Shown here: piece after piece, positions 48,671 through 56,782 of the stretch
Layout: each line of letters starts with the position of its first letter
Position numbering within the stretch: position 1 is the stretch's first letter
NCBI GenBank assembly: GCA_963777855.1
Contig: CAVZRW010000013.1
Coordinates: 186,001-250,000, forward strand
DNA length: 64,000 nucleotides
Source of the DNA: Prado023 sp963777855
GTDB taxonomy: Bacteria; Actinomycetota; Actinomycetes; S36-B12; CAIYMF01
Direction of reading: 5' to 3'
Made by a program: the position numbers and the translations under genes
Notes under the pieces: model-generated
The model's database searches: none
The model's input: the letters and a program-made list of their open reading frames with translations, nothing else
Told to the model about the DNA's origin: nothing

Positions 48671-48741
48671 TGGGGCCTGCGCTCGGCAGGACCTCGAGGT
48701 CGGCCGGCCGGCACCACGACACCGCACCCCCTGGGAGAACC

Positions 48742-49302
48742 ATGGCCACGACCAACGACCTCAAGAACGGCCTCGTGCTCAACATCGACGGCCAGCTCTG
48801 GACCGTGGTCGAGTTCCAGCACGTGAAGCCCGGCAAGGGGCCGGCGTTCGTGCGCACCAAGCTCAAGAACGTGCTCACCGGCAAGGTGGTCGACAAGACG
48901 TTCAATGCGGGCGTCAAGGTCGAGACCGCCAACGTCGACAAGCGCGACATGACCTACCTGTACAAGGACGGCACCGACTTCGTCTTCATGGACCTGCAGT
49001 CCTACGACCAGATCCACATCTCGGCCGACGTGGTCGCCGAGGCCGAGAAGTACCTGCTGGAGAACCAGAACGCGCTCGTGGCCACCCACGACGGCGCCCC
49101 TCTGTACGTCGAGCTCCCGGCGTCGGTCGAGCTGGAGATCACCTACACCGAGCCCGGTCTGCAGGGCGACCGGTCCACCGGTGGCACCAAGCCTGCGACG
49201 CTGGAGACCGGGGCCGAGATCCAGGTCCCGCTGTTCGTCGAGTCCGGCACCCGGGTCAAGGTCGACACCCGCGACGGGTCGTACCTCGGCCGCGTGAACT
49301 GA
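48742..49302 (+). CDS. efp: Elongation factor P
   Basis: EF-P relieves ribosome stalling at polyproline. The 186 residues form the three usual beta-barrels: MATTNDLKNGLVLNIDGQLW, the loop VKPGKGPAFVRTK with Lys32 at its tip (the residue contacting the P-site tRNA), VDKTFNAGVKVETANVDKR, and a C-terminal LPASVELEITYTEPG. It should be in demand here, because SecD, AroK, PolA and other local proteins are Pro-rich. The ATG has GGGAGA upstream. nusB starts four bases after the stop. Confidence 0.96.
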   Translation: MATTNDLKNGLVLNIDGQLWTVVEFQHVKPGKGPAFVRTKLKNVLTGKVVDKTFNAGVKVETANVDKRDMTYLYKDGTDFVFMDLQSYDQIHISADVVAEAEKYLLENQNALVATHDGAPLYVELPASVELEITYTEPGLQGDRSTGGTKPATLETGAEIQVPLFVESGTRVKVDTRDGSYLGRVN

Positions 49303-49305
49303 CCT

Positions 49306-49731
49306 GTGACCGCCCGCGGGAAGGCGCGCAAGCGCGCCCTTGACGTGCTGTTCTCCGCGGACCTGCGCGGGGTTTCGCCGTTGATCGTGCTGCGCGAGGG
49401 GCCGATGTCCGTGGGTGCGGCGCAGGCCTCGCCACCGGCGAACCCCTATGTGGCCACGCTGGTCGAGGGCGTGGTCGAGCACCAGTCGCGCATCGACGAG
49501 CTGCTGGCCACCTACTCCTCCGGCTGGGCGCTGGACCGCATGCCCGTGGTCGACCGCAACGTGCTGCGCATCGCGGTCTACGAGCTGCTCTGGTGTGACG
49601 ACGTGCCCGAGGCCGTGGCCATCGACGAGGCGGTGAACATGGTCCGCGGGCTGTCCACCGACGAGTCCCCGGCCTTCGTCAACGGCGTGCTCGCCCGGAT
49701 CCTCGACCTCAAGCCCCGCTTGGTCGACTGA
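49306..49731 (+). CDS. nusB: Transcription antitermination factor NusB
   Basis: NusB binds boxA RNA with NusE in rRNA antitermination. The 141-residue helical protein has ARGKARKRALDVLFSADLRG, the core LDRMPVVDRNVLRIAVYELL and VPEAVAIDEAVNMVRGLSTD, ending SPAFVNGVLARILDLKP. The GTG at 49306 directly follows efp, a common actinobacterial pair. In many relatives pyrR and the pyr operon follow; here they do not. Confidence 0.95.
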   Translation: MTARGKARKRALDVLFSADLRGVSPLIVLREGPMSVGAAQASPPANPYVATLVEGVVEHQSRIDELLATYSSGWALDRMPVVDRNVLRIAVYELLWCDDVPEAVAIDEAVNMVRGLSTDESPAFVNGVLARILDLKPRLVD

Positions 49732-49747
49732 CCCACAGCCCCCCGCC

Positions 49748-49775
49748 GGGCCGGCAGCCCCTTCCGGGCCGGCCC
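49748..49775. terminator. Hairpin between nusB and the convergent VOC gene
   Basis: GGGCCGGC (49748-49755) and GCCGGCCC (49768-49775) form a perfect 8-bp stem with a 12-base loop. Its place between two converging genes fits a bidirectional terminator. Confidence 0.5.
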
Positions 49776-49815
49776 GAGCGTGCGGCGGGTGCCGGGAGTG
49801 CGCCGGCGGCGCCCG

Positions 49816-50230
49816 CTACCTCGCGGCGAAGAACTCCACCGGGATGTTGTCCGGGTCGCGGGCCGTGACCGCCCACCCGTAGGGCACGTCCTCGACCGGG
49901 CCCCGATCCGCCCCGATCGCGTCGAGGTGCGCCGCCCACGCGCGCACGTCGGCTTCCCCGGGGCAGCCGAGACCCACGTGGTCCACGCCGACACGGGTGT
50001 GGTGGAACGCGTCCCGGTCGGCCGTACCGGCGTGCTCGGTGACGCCGATCACGAGGCCGCTGGGCCACTGCATGCGAACCCGCCGCCAGCGCGGGTCCCG
50101 CGCGCTCGACCAGGGCAGCCGGTCCGAGCAGCCGCTGGTACCAGGCCGCACTGCGATCGGCGTCGGTGACAGTGAGGGTCACGTGGTGGACCAGCGGGAC
50201 GTCCGGCCGGCCGGTGGGCACATCATCCAT
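49816..50230 (-). CDS. VOC family (glyoxalase/bleomycin-resistance-like) protein (one frameshift)
   Basis: About 138 residues. The N-terminal half, VPLVHHVTLTVTDADRSAAWYQRLLG, is a standard VOC beta-alpha-beta unit with a metal-ligand His. Near 50101-50107 one base is missing; the other frame then gives PRWRRVRMQWPSGLVIGV, VGVDHVGLGCPGEADVRAWA and the end TARDPDNIPVEFFAAR, with the second-half His and final Glu of the fold. The substrate is unknown. The start at 50230 (MDDVPTG) is likely; one three codons upstream is also possible. It converges on nusB. Confidence 0.75.
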
Positions 50231-50417
50231 GGCCGCCATCCCACCACCCGCCGCCCGCCCATCGCCACCCGCGTCCGGGCCCCGTTTCGAGGGCGGATTC
50301 CGTCGAGGTGGGGCCCAGACCGCTTCAGCGGCCCTCACACGGGGCCGACATCGGTGCGGGGTGCGGGGTGCGGGCGCGGGGTGCGTGGTGCCGGGCGCGG
50401 GGGTGCGTGAGGCGCGG

Positions 50418-50491
50418 TGCCCCGGGTGGGATTCGAACCCACACTGGACGGTTTTTGAGACCGCTTCCTCTGCCGGTTGGGATACCGGGGC
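50418..50491 (-). tRNA. tRNA-Leu(CAA) by anticodon, with short (class I) variable loop
   Basis: On the minus strand 74 bases fold as a tRNA: a 7-bp acceptor stem GCCCCGG/CCGGGGC with discriminator A, a weak D arm with GG in its loop, anticodon stem GCGGT/ACCGT around CTCAAAA (anticodon CAA), a five-base variable region CCAGT, and a T arm GTGGG/CCCAC around TTCGAAT. CCA is not encoded. CAA reads the Leu codon UUG, but ordinary bacterial tRNA-Leu has a long variable arm. The fold is certain; amino-acid identity is inferred from the anticodon only. Confidence 0.88.
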
Positions 50492-50521
50492 GACGCGCCG
50501 AATCCTACGTGGCGGCGCCGG

Positions 50522-50527
50522 TATCGT
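50522..50527 (+). promoter_or_regulatory. -10 element, leaderless pdtaR
   Basis: TATCGT ends six bases before the GTG of the response regulator. The region between the divergent tRNA gene and this start is only 42 bases. Confidence 0.55.
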
Positions 50528-50533
50528 GGGCGC

Positions 50534-51115
50534 GTGGTCGCCCGCGTGGTCGTCGTCGAGGATGAGGCACTGATCCGCCTCGACCTCGTGGAGATGCTCA
50601 GCGAGGCCGGCTACGAGGTCGTCGGCCAGGCCGGCGACGGCGAGAGTGGCGTGCGGCTGGTCCGCGAGCTGGCCCCGGACCTGGTCCTGATGGACGTCAA
50701 GATGCCGGTGCTCGACGGGATCTCGGCGGCCGAGGCCCTGGCCGTCGAGGGGATCGCACCCATCGTCCTGCTGACCGCCTTCAGCCAGTCGGACCTCGTC
50801 GAGCGCGCGCTGGCGGCCGGGGTGCAGGGCTACGTGGTCAAGCCGTTCTCGATGGCCGAGCTGCGCCCCGCGATCGAGATCGCCCTCGCGCGGTTCGCCG
50901 AGGTCAGCGCGCTGCGCGGAGATCTCGCCGCGCTGGAGGACCGCCTCGAGACTCGCAAGCTGGTGGACCGGGCCAAGGCCGTGCTGCAGTCGCGATTCGG
51001 CATGGACGAGCAGGCCGCGTTCGCCTGGTTGCAGCGTGCGGCGATGGATCGGCGGATGTCGATGGCCGAGGTTGCCCGGGGCGTCCTGGACAGGACGGCG
51101 GCCTCGGGGCAGTGA
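50534..51115 (+). CDS. pdtaR: ANTAR-domain response regulator, PdtaR type
   Basis: The 193-residue protein has an N-terminal receiver domain with the acidic pocket E8/D9, phosphoacceptor Asp53 (LVLMDVKMP), Thr80 and Lys102 (VVKPF), then a short coiled coil and a C-terminal ANTAR RNA-binding domain (LVDRAKAVLQSRFGMDEQAAFAWLQRAAMD). ANTAR regulators bind paired hexaloop hairpins in mRNA to prevent termination. The size and layout match mycobacterial PdtaR (Rv1626), whose kinase is encoded elsewhere. The GTG was chosen because it lies six bases after a -10 box and begins the receiver domain. Confidence 0.92.
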   Translation: MVARVVVVEDEALIRLDLVEMLSEAGYEVVGQAGDGESGVRLVRELAPDLVLMDVKMPVLDGISAAEALAVEGIAPIVLLTAFSQSDLVERALAAGVQGYVVKPFSMAELRPAIEIALARFAEVSALRGDLAALEDRLETRKLVDRAKAVLQSRFGMDEQAAFAWLQRAAMDRRMSMAEVARGVLDRTAASGQ

Positions 51116-51346
51116 CGAGGCCCCTCCAGCGCGGCGTGTGGCCGGCTGCGTAGGGCAGGTACCCCAGTGGGTATATCAGCCCGAGTCCACGTGACCCACA
51201 GCACATGCTGAGCACGAGAACAACCGTTATCCGACCGTTGTGAAACACGGGGGCCGTGGCCTGTGTGTTCCGGAATGTGCTGGTAGGTTCCGCCCCACGA
51301 GGCCCGCTCCCGCTGGCCCGGACCCGAACTCCCCCAAAGGATGGAC
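51116..51346 (+). promoter_or_regulatory. Intergenic region with livK promoter
   Basis: TAGGTT at 51284-51289 is a good TANNNT -10, giving a leader of about 50 bases that ends in AAAGG before the livK ATG. Upstream are a small TACCC-CAGT-GGGTA hairpin (about 51160-51175) and a direct repeat of CCGTT near 51226-51240, which could be a regulator site. No gene is seen. Confidence 0.5.
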
Positions 51347-52630
51347 ATGCGTACAACGGTGAAGATCGGGGCGGCGGCTGTCGCCTCCGCCCTCGCGCTG
51401 GCCGCCTGCAGCAGCTCCTCGGACACCGCCACCGACGGTGCCTCCGGCAGCGCAGCCGCCGGCAAGACCCTGATTGTGTCCACGGACCTCCCCCTGCAGG
51501 GTGCGGCGGCCGACGCGAACAAGTCGACCAACGACATGATCAAGCTCTACCTCGAGCAGCAGGGCAACAAGGCCGGCGCGTACAACATCGAGTTCAAGGA
51601 GTACGACAACTCGACGGCCGCCAAGGGCTCGTGGGATGACGCGACCTGCGCCAAGAACGCGCAGGACCACGTCGCCAACACCGACGAGGTGGCCGTCATG
51701 GGCACCTACAACACCGGCTGCGCCAAGATCATCGTCCCGGTGCTCAACCAGGACCCGGCCGGCCCGATGTTCATGGTCTCGCACGCCAACACCGGCGTGG
51801 GCCTGACCCGGCCCGACCCGGTCGACCCGGGCTCGCCCGACAAGTACTACCCCAAGGGCACGCGCAACTACGCCCGCGTCGCCACGACCGACGACAAGCA
51901 GGGTGCCGCGGCAGCGAAGTTCGCGGCTGCCGATCTCGGCGTGAAGAAGTGCATGGTCATCAACGACAACCAGACCTACGGCCAGGGTGTGGCGACGTTC
52001 TTCGCCGAGGCTGCGGCCGCGGAGGGAATCGAGGTCCTCGGCAACGAGGCGTGGGACGCCAAGCAGCCCAACTACACCGCGTTCTTCGAGCAGATCAAGG
52101 CCAAGAACCCCGACTGCCTGTACATCGGTGGCATCTACGACAACAACGGCGGCCAGCTGATCAAGGACAAGGTCAAGGTCCTCGGCGACAATGAGACCGT
52201 CAAGGTCCTGGCCCCGGACGGCTTCACCGGCTACCCGGACTTCCAGGCCCAGCCTGAGGCCCAGGGCGCGTACATGACCTTCGCCGGTCTGGACGCGAGC
52301 ACCCTGATCGCCCAGGGTGGCGCCGGCGCCGACCTCGTGAACGCCTACAAGGAGAAGTACGGCGCCGACCCCGTCGGCAGCTACCCGCTGTACGGCGTGG
52401 CCGCGATGCAGGTCATCCTCGAGGCCATCGCCAAGTCCGACGGCACCCGCAAGGGCGTCACCGACGCGGCCTTCACCGGCTCCGGCGTGACCGTGCCCGC
52501 TGACAAGTCGGTGATCGGCAGCGAGATCGCGATCGACACGGCCACCGGCGACACCAAGGCCCAGGCCATCACGATGCTGCAGATGACCGACGGCAAGGAG
52601 CTCAAGGTCAAGCAGCTCACGCTGAGCTGA
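51347..52630 (+). CDS. livK: Branched-chain amino acid ABC transporter, substrate-binding lipoprotein
   Basis: The 427-residue exported binding protein starts with a lipoprotein signal ending ALALAA|C21. The mature part is a periplasmic-binding-protein type 1 fold: TLIVSTDLPLQGAAADANKS, YNIEFKEYDNSTAAKGSWDD, GTYNTGCAKIIVPVLNQDPA, KCMVINDNQTYGQGVATFFA and YGVAAMQVILEAIAKSD. The ATG at 51347 is preferred over that at 51341 because it leaves six bases after AAAGG. It heads the liv genes; which amino acid or amide it binds cannot be told from sequence. Confidence 0.92.
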   Translation: MRTTVKIGAAAVASALALAACSSSSDTATDGASGSAAAGKTLIVSTDLPLQGAAADANKSTNDMIKLYLEQQGNKAGAYNIEFKEYDNSTAAKGSWDDATCAKNAQDHVANTDEVAVMGTYNTGCAKIIVPVLNQDPAGPMFMVSHANTGVGLTRPDPVDPGSPDKYYPKGTRNYARVATTDDKQGAAAAKFAAADLGVKKCMVINDNQTYGQGVATFFAEAAAAEGIEVLGNEAWDAKQPNYTAFFEQIKAKNPDCLYIGGIYDNNGGQLIKDKVKVLGDNETVKVLAPDGFTGYPDFQAQPEAQGAYMTFAGLDASTLIAQGGAGADLVNAYKEKYGADPVGSYPLYGVAAMQVILEAIAKSDGTRKGVTDAAFTGSGVTVPADKSVIGSEIAIDTATGDTKAQAITMLQMTDGKELKVKQLTLS

Positions 52631-52640
52631 CCTGACACTC

Positions 52641-52674
52641 GGGGAGGGGCGGTCGTTCTCGGCCGCCCCTCCCC
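52641..52674 (+). terminator. Hairpin between livK and livH
   Basis: GGGGAGGGGCGG (52641-52652) and CCGCCCCTCCCC (52663-52674) pair perfectly over 12 bases with a 10-base loop. As in other binding-protein-dependent systems, partial termination here would leave livK mRNA more abundant than that of the permeases. Confidence 0.7.
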
Positions 52675-52772
52675 TGCAAGTCAGGGGGGCCCATGGGCCC
52701 CGCCGGGTTGGGTGCCCGGCCCAACCCCGCTACCCTCCCAAACCTCCCCCACAGCAGGACAGGAGTCGGCGC

Positions 52773-53825
52773 ATGACTACTGCGACAGCAGTCGAAGCCG
52801 CGGAGATGCGGATCGCGATGACCCGCAAGCAGGCCATCGGGCGCGTGCTCGGGATGCTCCTGCTCCTCGCCGCGGCCGCATGGCTGGTACTGAACCTCGT
52901 CAAGGCACCCAACCAGTTCTTCACCGTCCTGCTCGACGGCTTCGGCAACGGAGCCCTCTACGCCCTGATCGCCCTGGGCTACACCTTGGTCTACGGCATC
53001 ATCGAGCTGATCAACTTCGCCCACGGCGACCTGTTCATGCTCTCGACGGTCTTCTCCGGGTTCATGATGGTCCACTGGCTCGGGGCGACCGAGCCCAGCG
53101 CGCAGAGCTGGGCGATGATGCTGCTCACCCTGGTCGCAGCGATGGCGTTCGGCGCCATCATCAACGTGACCATCGAACGGGTCGCCTACCGGCGCCTGCG
53201 ACGGGCCCCGAAGCTGGCAGCGCTGATCACCGCGGTGGGCATGAGCTTCATCCTCCAGTGGGTGGGCCTGAAGTGGAACGGCTCGGCCCCCCAGCAGTGG
53301 CCCACCGTCATCCCCGACGGCGGAATCGACATCGCGGGGGTCCAGTTGGACTACACCACGATCGTGGTGGTCGCTGTGACGATCCCGCTGCTGATCCTGC
53401 TCACCTACGTGGTGCAGCGAACCAAGCAGGGCCGCGCGATGCGAGCCACCGCCCAGGACCAGGACGCCGCCCGCCTGATGGGCATCAACGTCGACCGGAC
53501 CATCGCCTTCACCTTCGCCCTCGGTGGTGCGATGGCAGGTGCTGCGGGACTGCTCTTCCTCGAGTCGGTCGGGACCACCCGCTACGACGCCGGCTTCCAG
53601 CTCGGCCTCATCGCCTTCACGGCCGCCGTGCTCGGCGGCATCGGAAACCTGGCCGGCGCGGTCCTCGGCGGTGTGCTCATCGGCGTCATCCAGGGCCTCA
53701 ACGACGGCCTGCCCTACGGCCTGGGCCAGAAGTGGTCGCAGACGGTGGTGTTCACGATCCTCATCCTGGTCATGGTGTTCCGGCCCACGGGCATCCTCGG
53801 CCAGCCGACGGTGGAGAAGGTGTAG
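52773..53825 (+). CDS. livH: Branched-chain amino acid ABC transporter permease LivH
   Basis: The 350-residue permease has about eight membrane helices. Signature segments are LLDGFGNGALYALIALGYTLVYGIIELINFAHGDLF (the LivH N-terminal motif) and RAMRATAQDQDAARLMGINVDRTIAFTFALGGAMAGAAG (the EAA-like coupling loop), then LGGIGNLAGAVLGGVLIGVI. The ATG follows AGGAG by six bases or so. It is 142 bases after livK, beyond the hairpin. Confidence 0.95.
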   Translation: MTTATAVEAAEMRIAMTRKQAIGRVLGMLLLLAAAAWLVLNLVKAPNQFFTVLLDGFGNGALYALIALGYTLVYGIIELINFAHGDLFMLSTVFSGFMMVHWLGATEPSAQSWAMMLLTLVAAMAFGAIINVTIERVAYRRLRRAPKLAALITAVGMSFILQWVGLKWNGSAPQQWPTVIPDGGIDIAGVQLDYTTIVVVAVTIPLLILLTYVVQRTKQGRAMRATAQDQDAARLMGINVDRTIAFTFALGGAMAGAAGLLFLESVGTTRYDAGFQLGLIAFTAAVLGGIGNLAGAVLGGVLIGVIQGLNDGLPYGLGQKWSQTVVFTILILVMVFRPTGILGQPTVEKV

Positions 53826-53830
53826 CAACC

Positions 53831-55045
53831 ATGGCGACCCCGACGATCGACGCACCGGCCCTCCCGCCGACGAGCACCGCGATCCGCAACTCGAACCGAC
53901 GCTGGGCGATCGGCTTCATCATCGCCGCCATCGGGTTGTGGGCGTTCTACAAGTTCGCCCTCGACACCCTGCCCACACAGGCCCAGGACCTGGTGAAGCA
54001 GTGGCTGCCGCTGACGGCGGTCAATGAGGCGATCGTGTGGGTGATCTGCGCGATCGGCCTCAACATCGTGGTGGGCTACGCCGGCCTGCTCGACCTGGGC
54101 TTCGTCGCCTTCTGGGCGATCGGCGGCTACTGCGCCGGCTGGTTCATGAGCACGTTCTTCTACCAGGTGAACATCCACTTCCTCAGCGCAGCGCCGGCCG
54201 AGTCGGTGGGCATCCACATCAACTGGTGGCTGGTCCTGGTGATGGCGGGTGCGATCTGCGCCTTCTTCGGCATCCTGATCGGCGCGCCGACGCTGCGCCT
54301 CAAGAGCGACTACCTGGCGATCGTGACGCTGGGCTTCGGCGAGATCATCCCGCAGATCGTCACCAACGGCGATGACATCGCCGGCTTCAACCTGACCAAC
54401 GGCACCAAGGGGATCACGCCGCTGGACCCGATCTCCGTCCTGCCGGGGGGAGCGCCCCTGGGGCCCTTCGACCTGGGCACCAAGTTCCTGCTCTTCTCGC
54501 TGGTCGTCGCGTTCGCGGTGTTCGTCTCCCTGCGCATCCGCGAGGGCAGGCTCGGCCGAGCCTGGCTGGCCATCCGCGAGGACGAGCTGGCCGCGTCGAT
54601 GATGGGCGTGCCGCTGATGCGCTCCAAGCTCTACGCCTACGCGGTCGGCGCCTTCATGGGTGGCCTGGGCGGCGTGGTGTTCGCGGTCCACGTCAACGGC
54701 GTCTTCGCCGACCGGTTCAACTTCTCGATCTCGATCATCCTTCTGGCGATGGTCGTGCTCGGCGGCATGGGCAACGTCTGGGGCGTGATGATCGGAGCCC
54801 TCTCGTTGGCCTGGATCAACTCCACAGCCCTCCCGCAGATCGGTGCCACCATCAACGAGCAGTTCGGCACCGATATCAACTTCCCGTCGTACAACTTCCT
54901 CATCTTCGGCAGCATCCTGGTCCTCATGATGTTGTTCCGCCGCGAGGGCCTGTTCCCGGAGACCCGCACCCAGCAGGTTCTCCACGAGCAGGAGCGGACC
55001 GAGGTGGAGGACCTGCACGCCGACCTCGAGGGGGCACCCCAGTGA
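53831..55045 (+). CDS. livM: Branched-chain amino acid ABC transporter permease LivM
   Basis: The 404-residue partner permease begins MATPTIDAPA. It has an N-terminal cytoplasmic tail and membrane helices including GLNIVVGYAGLLDLGFVAFWAIGGY (the LivM signature), GAPTLRLKSDYLAIVTLGFGEI, and the coupling loop AIREDELAASMMGVPLMRSKLYAYAVGAFMGGLGG. The start is five bases after livH, and the stop overlaps livG (GTGA). The open frame upstream inside livH is a shadow. Confidence 0.95.
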   Translation: MATPTIDAPALPPTSTAIRNSNRRWAIGFIIAAIGLWAFYKFALDTLPTQAQDLVKQWLPLTAVNEAIVWVICAIGLNIVVGYAGLLDLGFVAFWAIGGYCAGWFMSTFFYQVNIHFLSAAPAESVGIHINWWLVLVMAGAICAFFGILIGAPTLRLKSDYLAIVTLGFGEIIPQIVTNGDDIAGFNLTNGTKGITPLDPISVLPGGAPLGPFDLGTKFLLFSLVVAFAVFVSLRIREGRLGRAWLAIREDELAASMMGVPLMRSKLYAYAVGAFMGGLGGVVFAVHVNGVFADRFNFSISIILLAMVVLGGMGNVWGVMIGALSLAWINSTALPQIGATINEQFGTDINFPSYNFLIFGSILVLMMLFRREGLFPETRTQQVLHEQERTEVEDLHADLEGAPQ

Positions 55046-55866
55046 GCACAGCACAGGCGGCGGGCCCGGCGGCCCAGTCGACGGGCCTGGCGCTGGACGC
55101 GCAGTCCATCACGGTGCGCTTCGGCGGCCTGACCGCCGTCAAGGAGGTGGACTTCTCCATCCCCGACGGCGGAATCGTCTCCCTGATCGGCCCCAATGGC
55201 GCCGGCAAGACGACGTTCTTCAACGTGCTGACCGGGCTCTACACGCCCACGACGGGGCGGGTCCACCTCGGCGGCGAGGACATCACCGCCCTGCCGCCGC
55301 ACATCATCGCCAGCAAGGGCCTGGGCCGCACGTTCCAGAACATCCGACTCTTCGGCCTCATGACGGCCTCCGAGAACGTGATGGTGGCCATGCACTCGCA
55401 CCTGCACTCCGGGCTGTTCGGCACCGTCCTCAAGACCCGCCGGCAGCGCCGCGAGGAGAAGGAGGGTCGGGTCGTGGCCAGCGAGCTCCTGGAGTTCGTG
55501 GGCATCAAGGGCACCGACAACGAGTACGCCCGCAACCTCTCGTACGGCGACCAGCGCCGCCTCGAGGTGGCCCGGGCACTGGCCCTCAAGCCGAGGGTGC
55601 TGCTCCTCGACGAGCCCACCGCCGGCATGAACCCGCAGGAGTCGGCGCGGTTCGTGGACTTCGTGCACCGCGTCCGCGACGAGCGCGGCGTCTCCGTGCT
55701 GCTGATCGAGCACGACATGAGCGTGGTCATGCGCGTCTCCGAGCGGGTCACCGTGCTCGATCGCGGCGAGAAGATCGCCGAGGGCACCCCCGCAGAGATC
55801 AAGGCCAACACGCGCGTGATCGAGGCGTACTTGGGCAAGACCGGGACGGAGGGCAGCGCGCGATGA
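55042..55866 (+). CDS. livG: Branched-chain amino acid ABC transporter ATP-binding protein LivG
   Basis: The 274-residue ATPase has Walker A GPNGAGKTTF, the LivG-specific SKGLGRTFQNIRLF (Q-loop), signature LSYGDQRRLEVARALA and Walker B VLLLDEPTAGMNPQE, then the switch His in LIEHDMSVVMRVSERVTVLD. A segment around 115-140 (HLHSGLFGTVLKTRRQRREEKEG) is typical of LivG and absent from LivF. GTG start overlapping livM. Confidence 0.96.
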   Translation: MSTAQAAGPAAQSTGLALDAQSITVRFGGLTAVKEVDFSIPDGGIVSLIGPNGAGKTTFFNVLTGLYTPTTGRVHLGGEDITALPPHIIASKGLGRTFQNIRLFGLMTASENVMVAMHSHLHSGLFGTVLKTRRQRREEKEGRVVASELLEFVGIKGTDNEYARNLSYGDQRRLEVARALALKPRVLLLDEPTAGMNPQESARFVDFVHRVRDERGVSVLLIEHDMSVVMRVSERVTVLDRGEKIAEGTPAEIKANTRVIEAYLGKTGTEGSAR

Positions 55867-56594
55867 CCGAGACCCAGGTGGGCCAGCCGCTGCTGGAGCT
55901 GACCGACGTCAGCGTCTACTACGGCAACATCGCCGCGGTGAAGGGTCTGTCGATGAAGGTGCCCAAGGGCGCCATCGTGACGCTCATCGGCTCCAACGGG
56001 GCCGGTAAGTCCACGACCCTGCGCACGATCTCGGGCCTGCTGCACGCCAAGTCCGGGAAGGTCGTCTACGAGGGCAAGGACATCTCTCGCGCCCAGGGCC
56101 ACGAGGTCGTGGGCCTGGGCATCGCGCACAGCCCCGAGGGCCGACGGATCTTCCCTCGGATGACCGTCGACGAGAACCTCGACCTCGGCGCGTTCAGCCG
56201 ATCCGACAAGGACGCGATCGCCGCGGATCGCGACATGGTCCTCGAGCTGTTCCCCCGCCTGGCCGAGCGCATCAACCAGAAGGCCGGCACCATGTCCGGC
56301 GGCGAGCAGCAGATGCTGGCGGTCGCGCGGGCCATGATGGCCAAGCCGACCCTGCTGCTGCTCGACGAGCCCTCGATGGGCCTGGCGCCGGTGCTCGTGG
56401 ACCTGATCTTCGACACGATCGAGAAGATCCGCGACTCGGGCGTGACGATCCTGCTCGTCGAGCAGAACGCCCTGGCGGCCCTGCGGGTGGCCGACTACGC
56501 CTATGTGATGGAGTCCGGCGCACTCAAGCTGGAGGGCAACGCCCGGGCACTGGCCGAGGACGACGAGGTCATCAAGGCCTACCTCGGCGGCTAG
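55863..56594 (+). CDS. livF: Branched-chain amino acid ABC transporter ATP-binding protein LivF
   Basis: The 243-residue second ATPase has Walker A GSNGAGKSTT, VGLGIAHSPEGRRIFPRMTV (characteristic of LivF), signature MSGGEQQMLAVARAMMA, Walker B LLLLDEPSMGLAPVLV and LLVEQNALAALRVADYAYVM. It ends EVIKAYLGG. The ATG overlaps the livG stop. It completes the five-gene importer. Confidence 0.96.
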   Translation: MTETQVGQPLLELTDVSVYYGNIAAVKGLSMKVPKGAIVTLIGSNGAGKSTTLRTISGLLHAKSGKVVYEGKDISRAQGHEVVGLGIAHSPEGRRIFPRMTVDENLDLGAFSRSDKDAIAADRDMVLELFPRLAERINQKAGTMSGGEQQMLAVARAMMAKPTLLLLDEPSMGLAPVLVDLIFDTIEKIRDSGVTILLVEQNALAALRVADYAYVMESGALKLEGNARALAEDDEVIKAYLGG

Positions 56595-56670
56595 GCCTCG
56601 CGCCACAGCAGATCCATCCCCCACCTCGCCGCGCTCCCCAACCGCGCTCCTCCACGGTGCGCCATCAACC

Positions 56671-56723
56671 GCGATCCATCCAACTCTGAGGGCCCGATCC
56701 TCCTGCGGACGTGGATGGATCGC
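56671..56723. terminator. Inverted repeat between livF and the convergent DUF554 gene
   Basis: GCGATCCATCCA (56671-56682) and TGGATGGATCGC (56712-56723) pair perfectly over 12 bases across a 29-base spacer. It lies in a 188-base gap between converging genes and probably terminates one or both. The rest of the gap shows no gene. Confidence 0.5.
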
Positions 56724-56782
56724 CGACCGGCCCAGCAGACCTGCCGTGATCCGGGTGCGGTGCCGGGCGCCCGGGGCGTGGG

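Noticed and set aside
51200..51260. GlnR operator upstream of livK
   Set aside because: Words such as GTTAT and GTGAAAC occur, but their spacing does not match the usual gTnAC-n6-GaAAC arrangement, so I do not call it.
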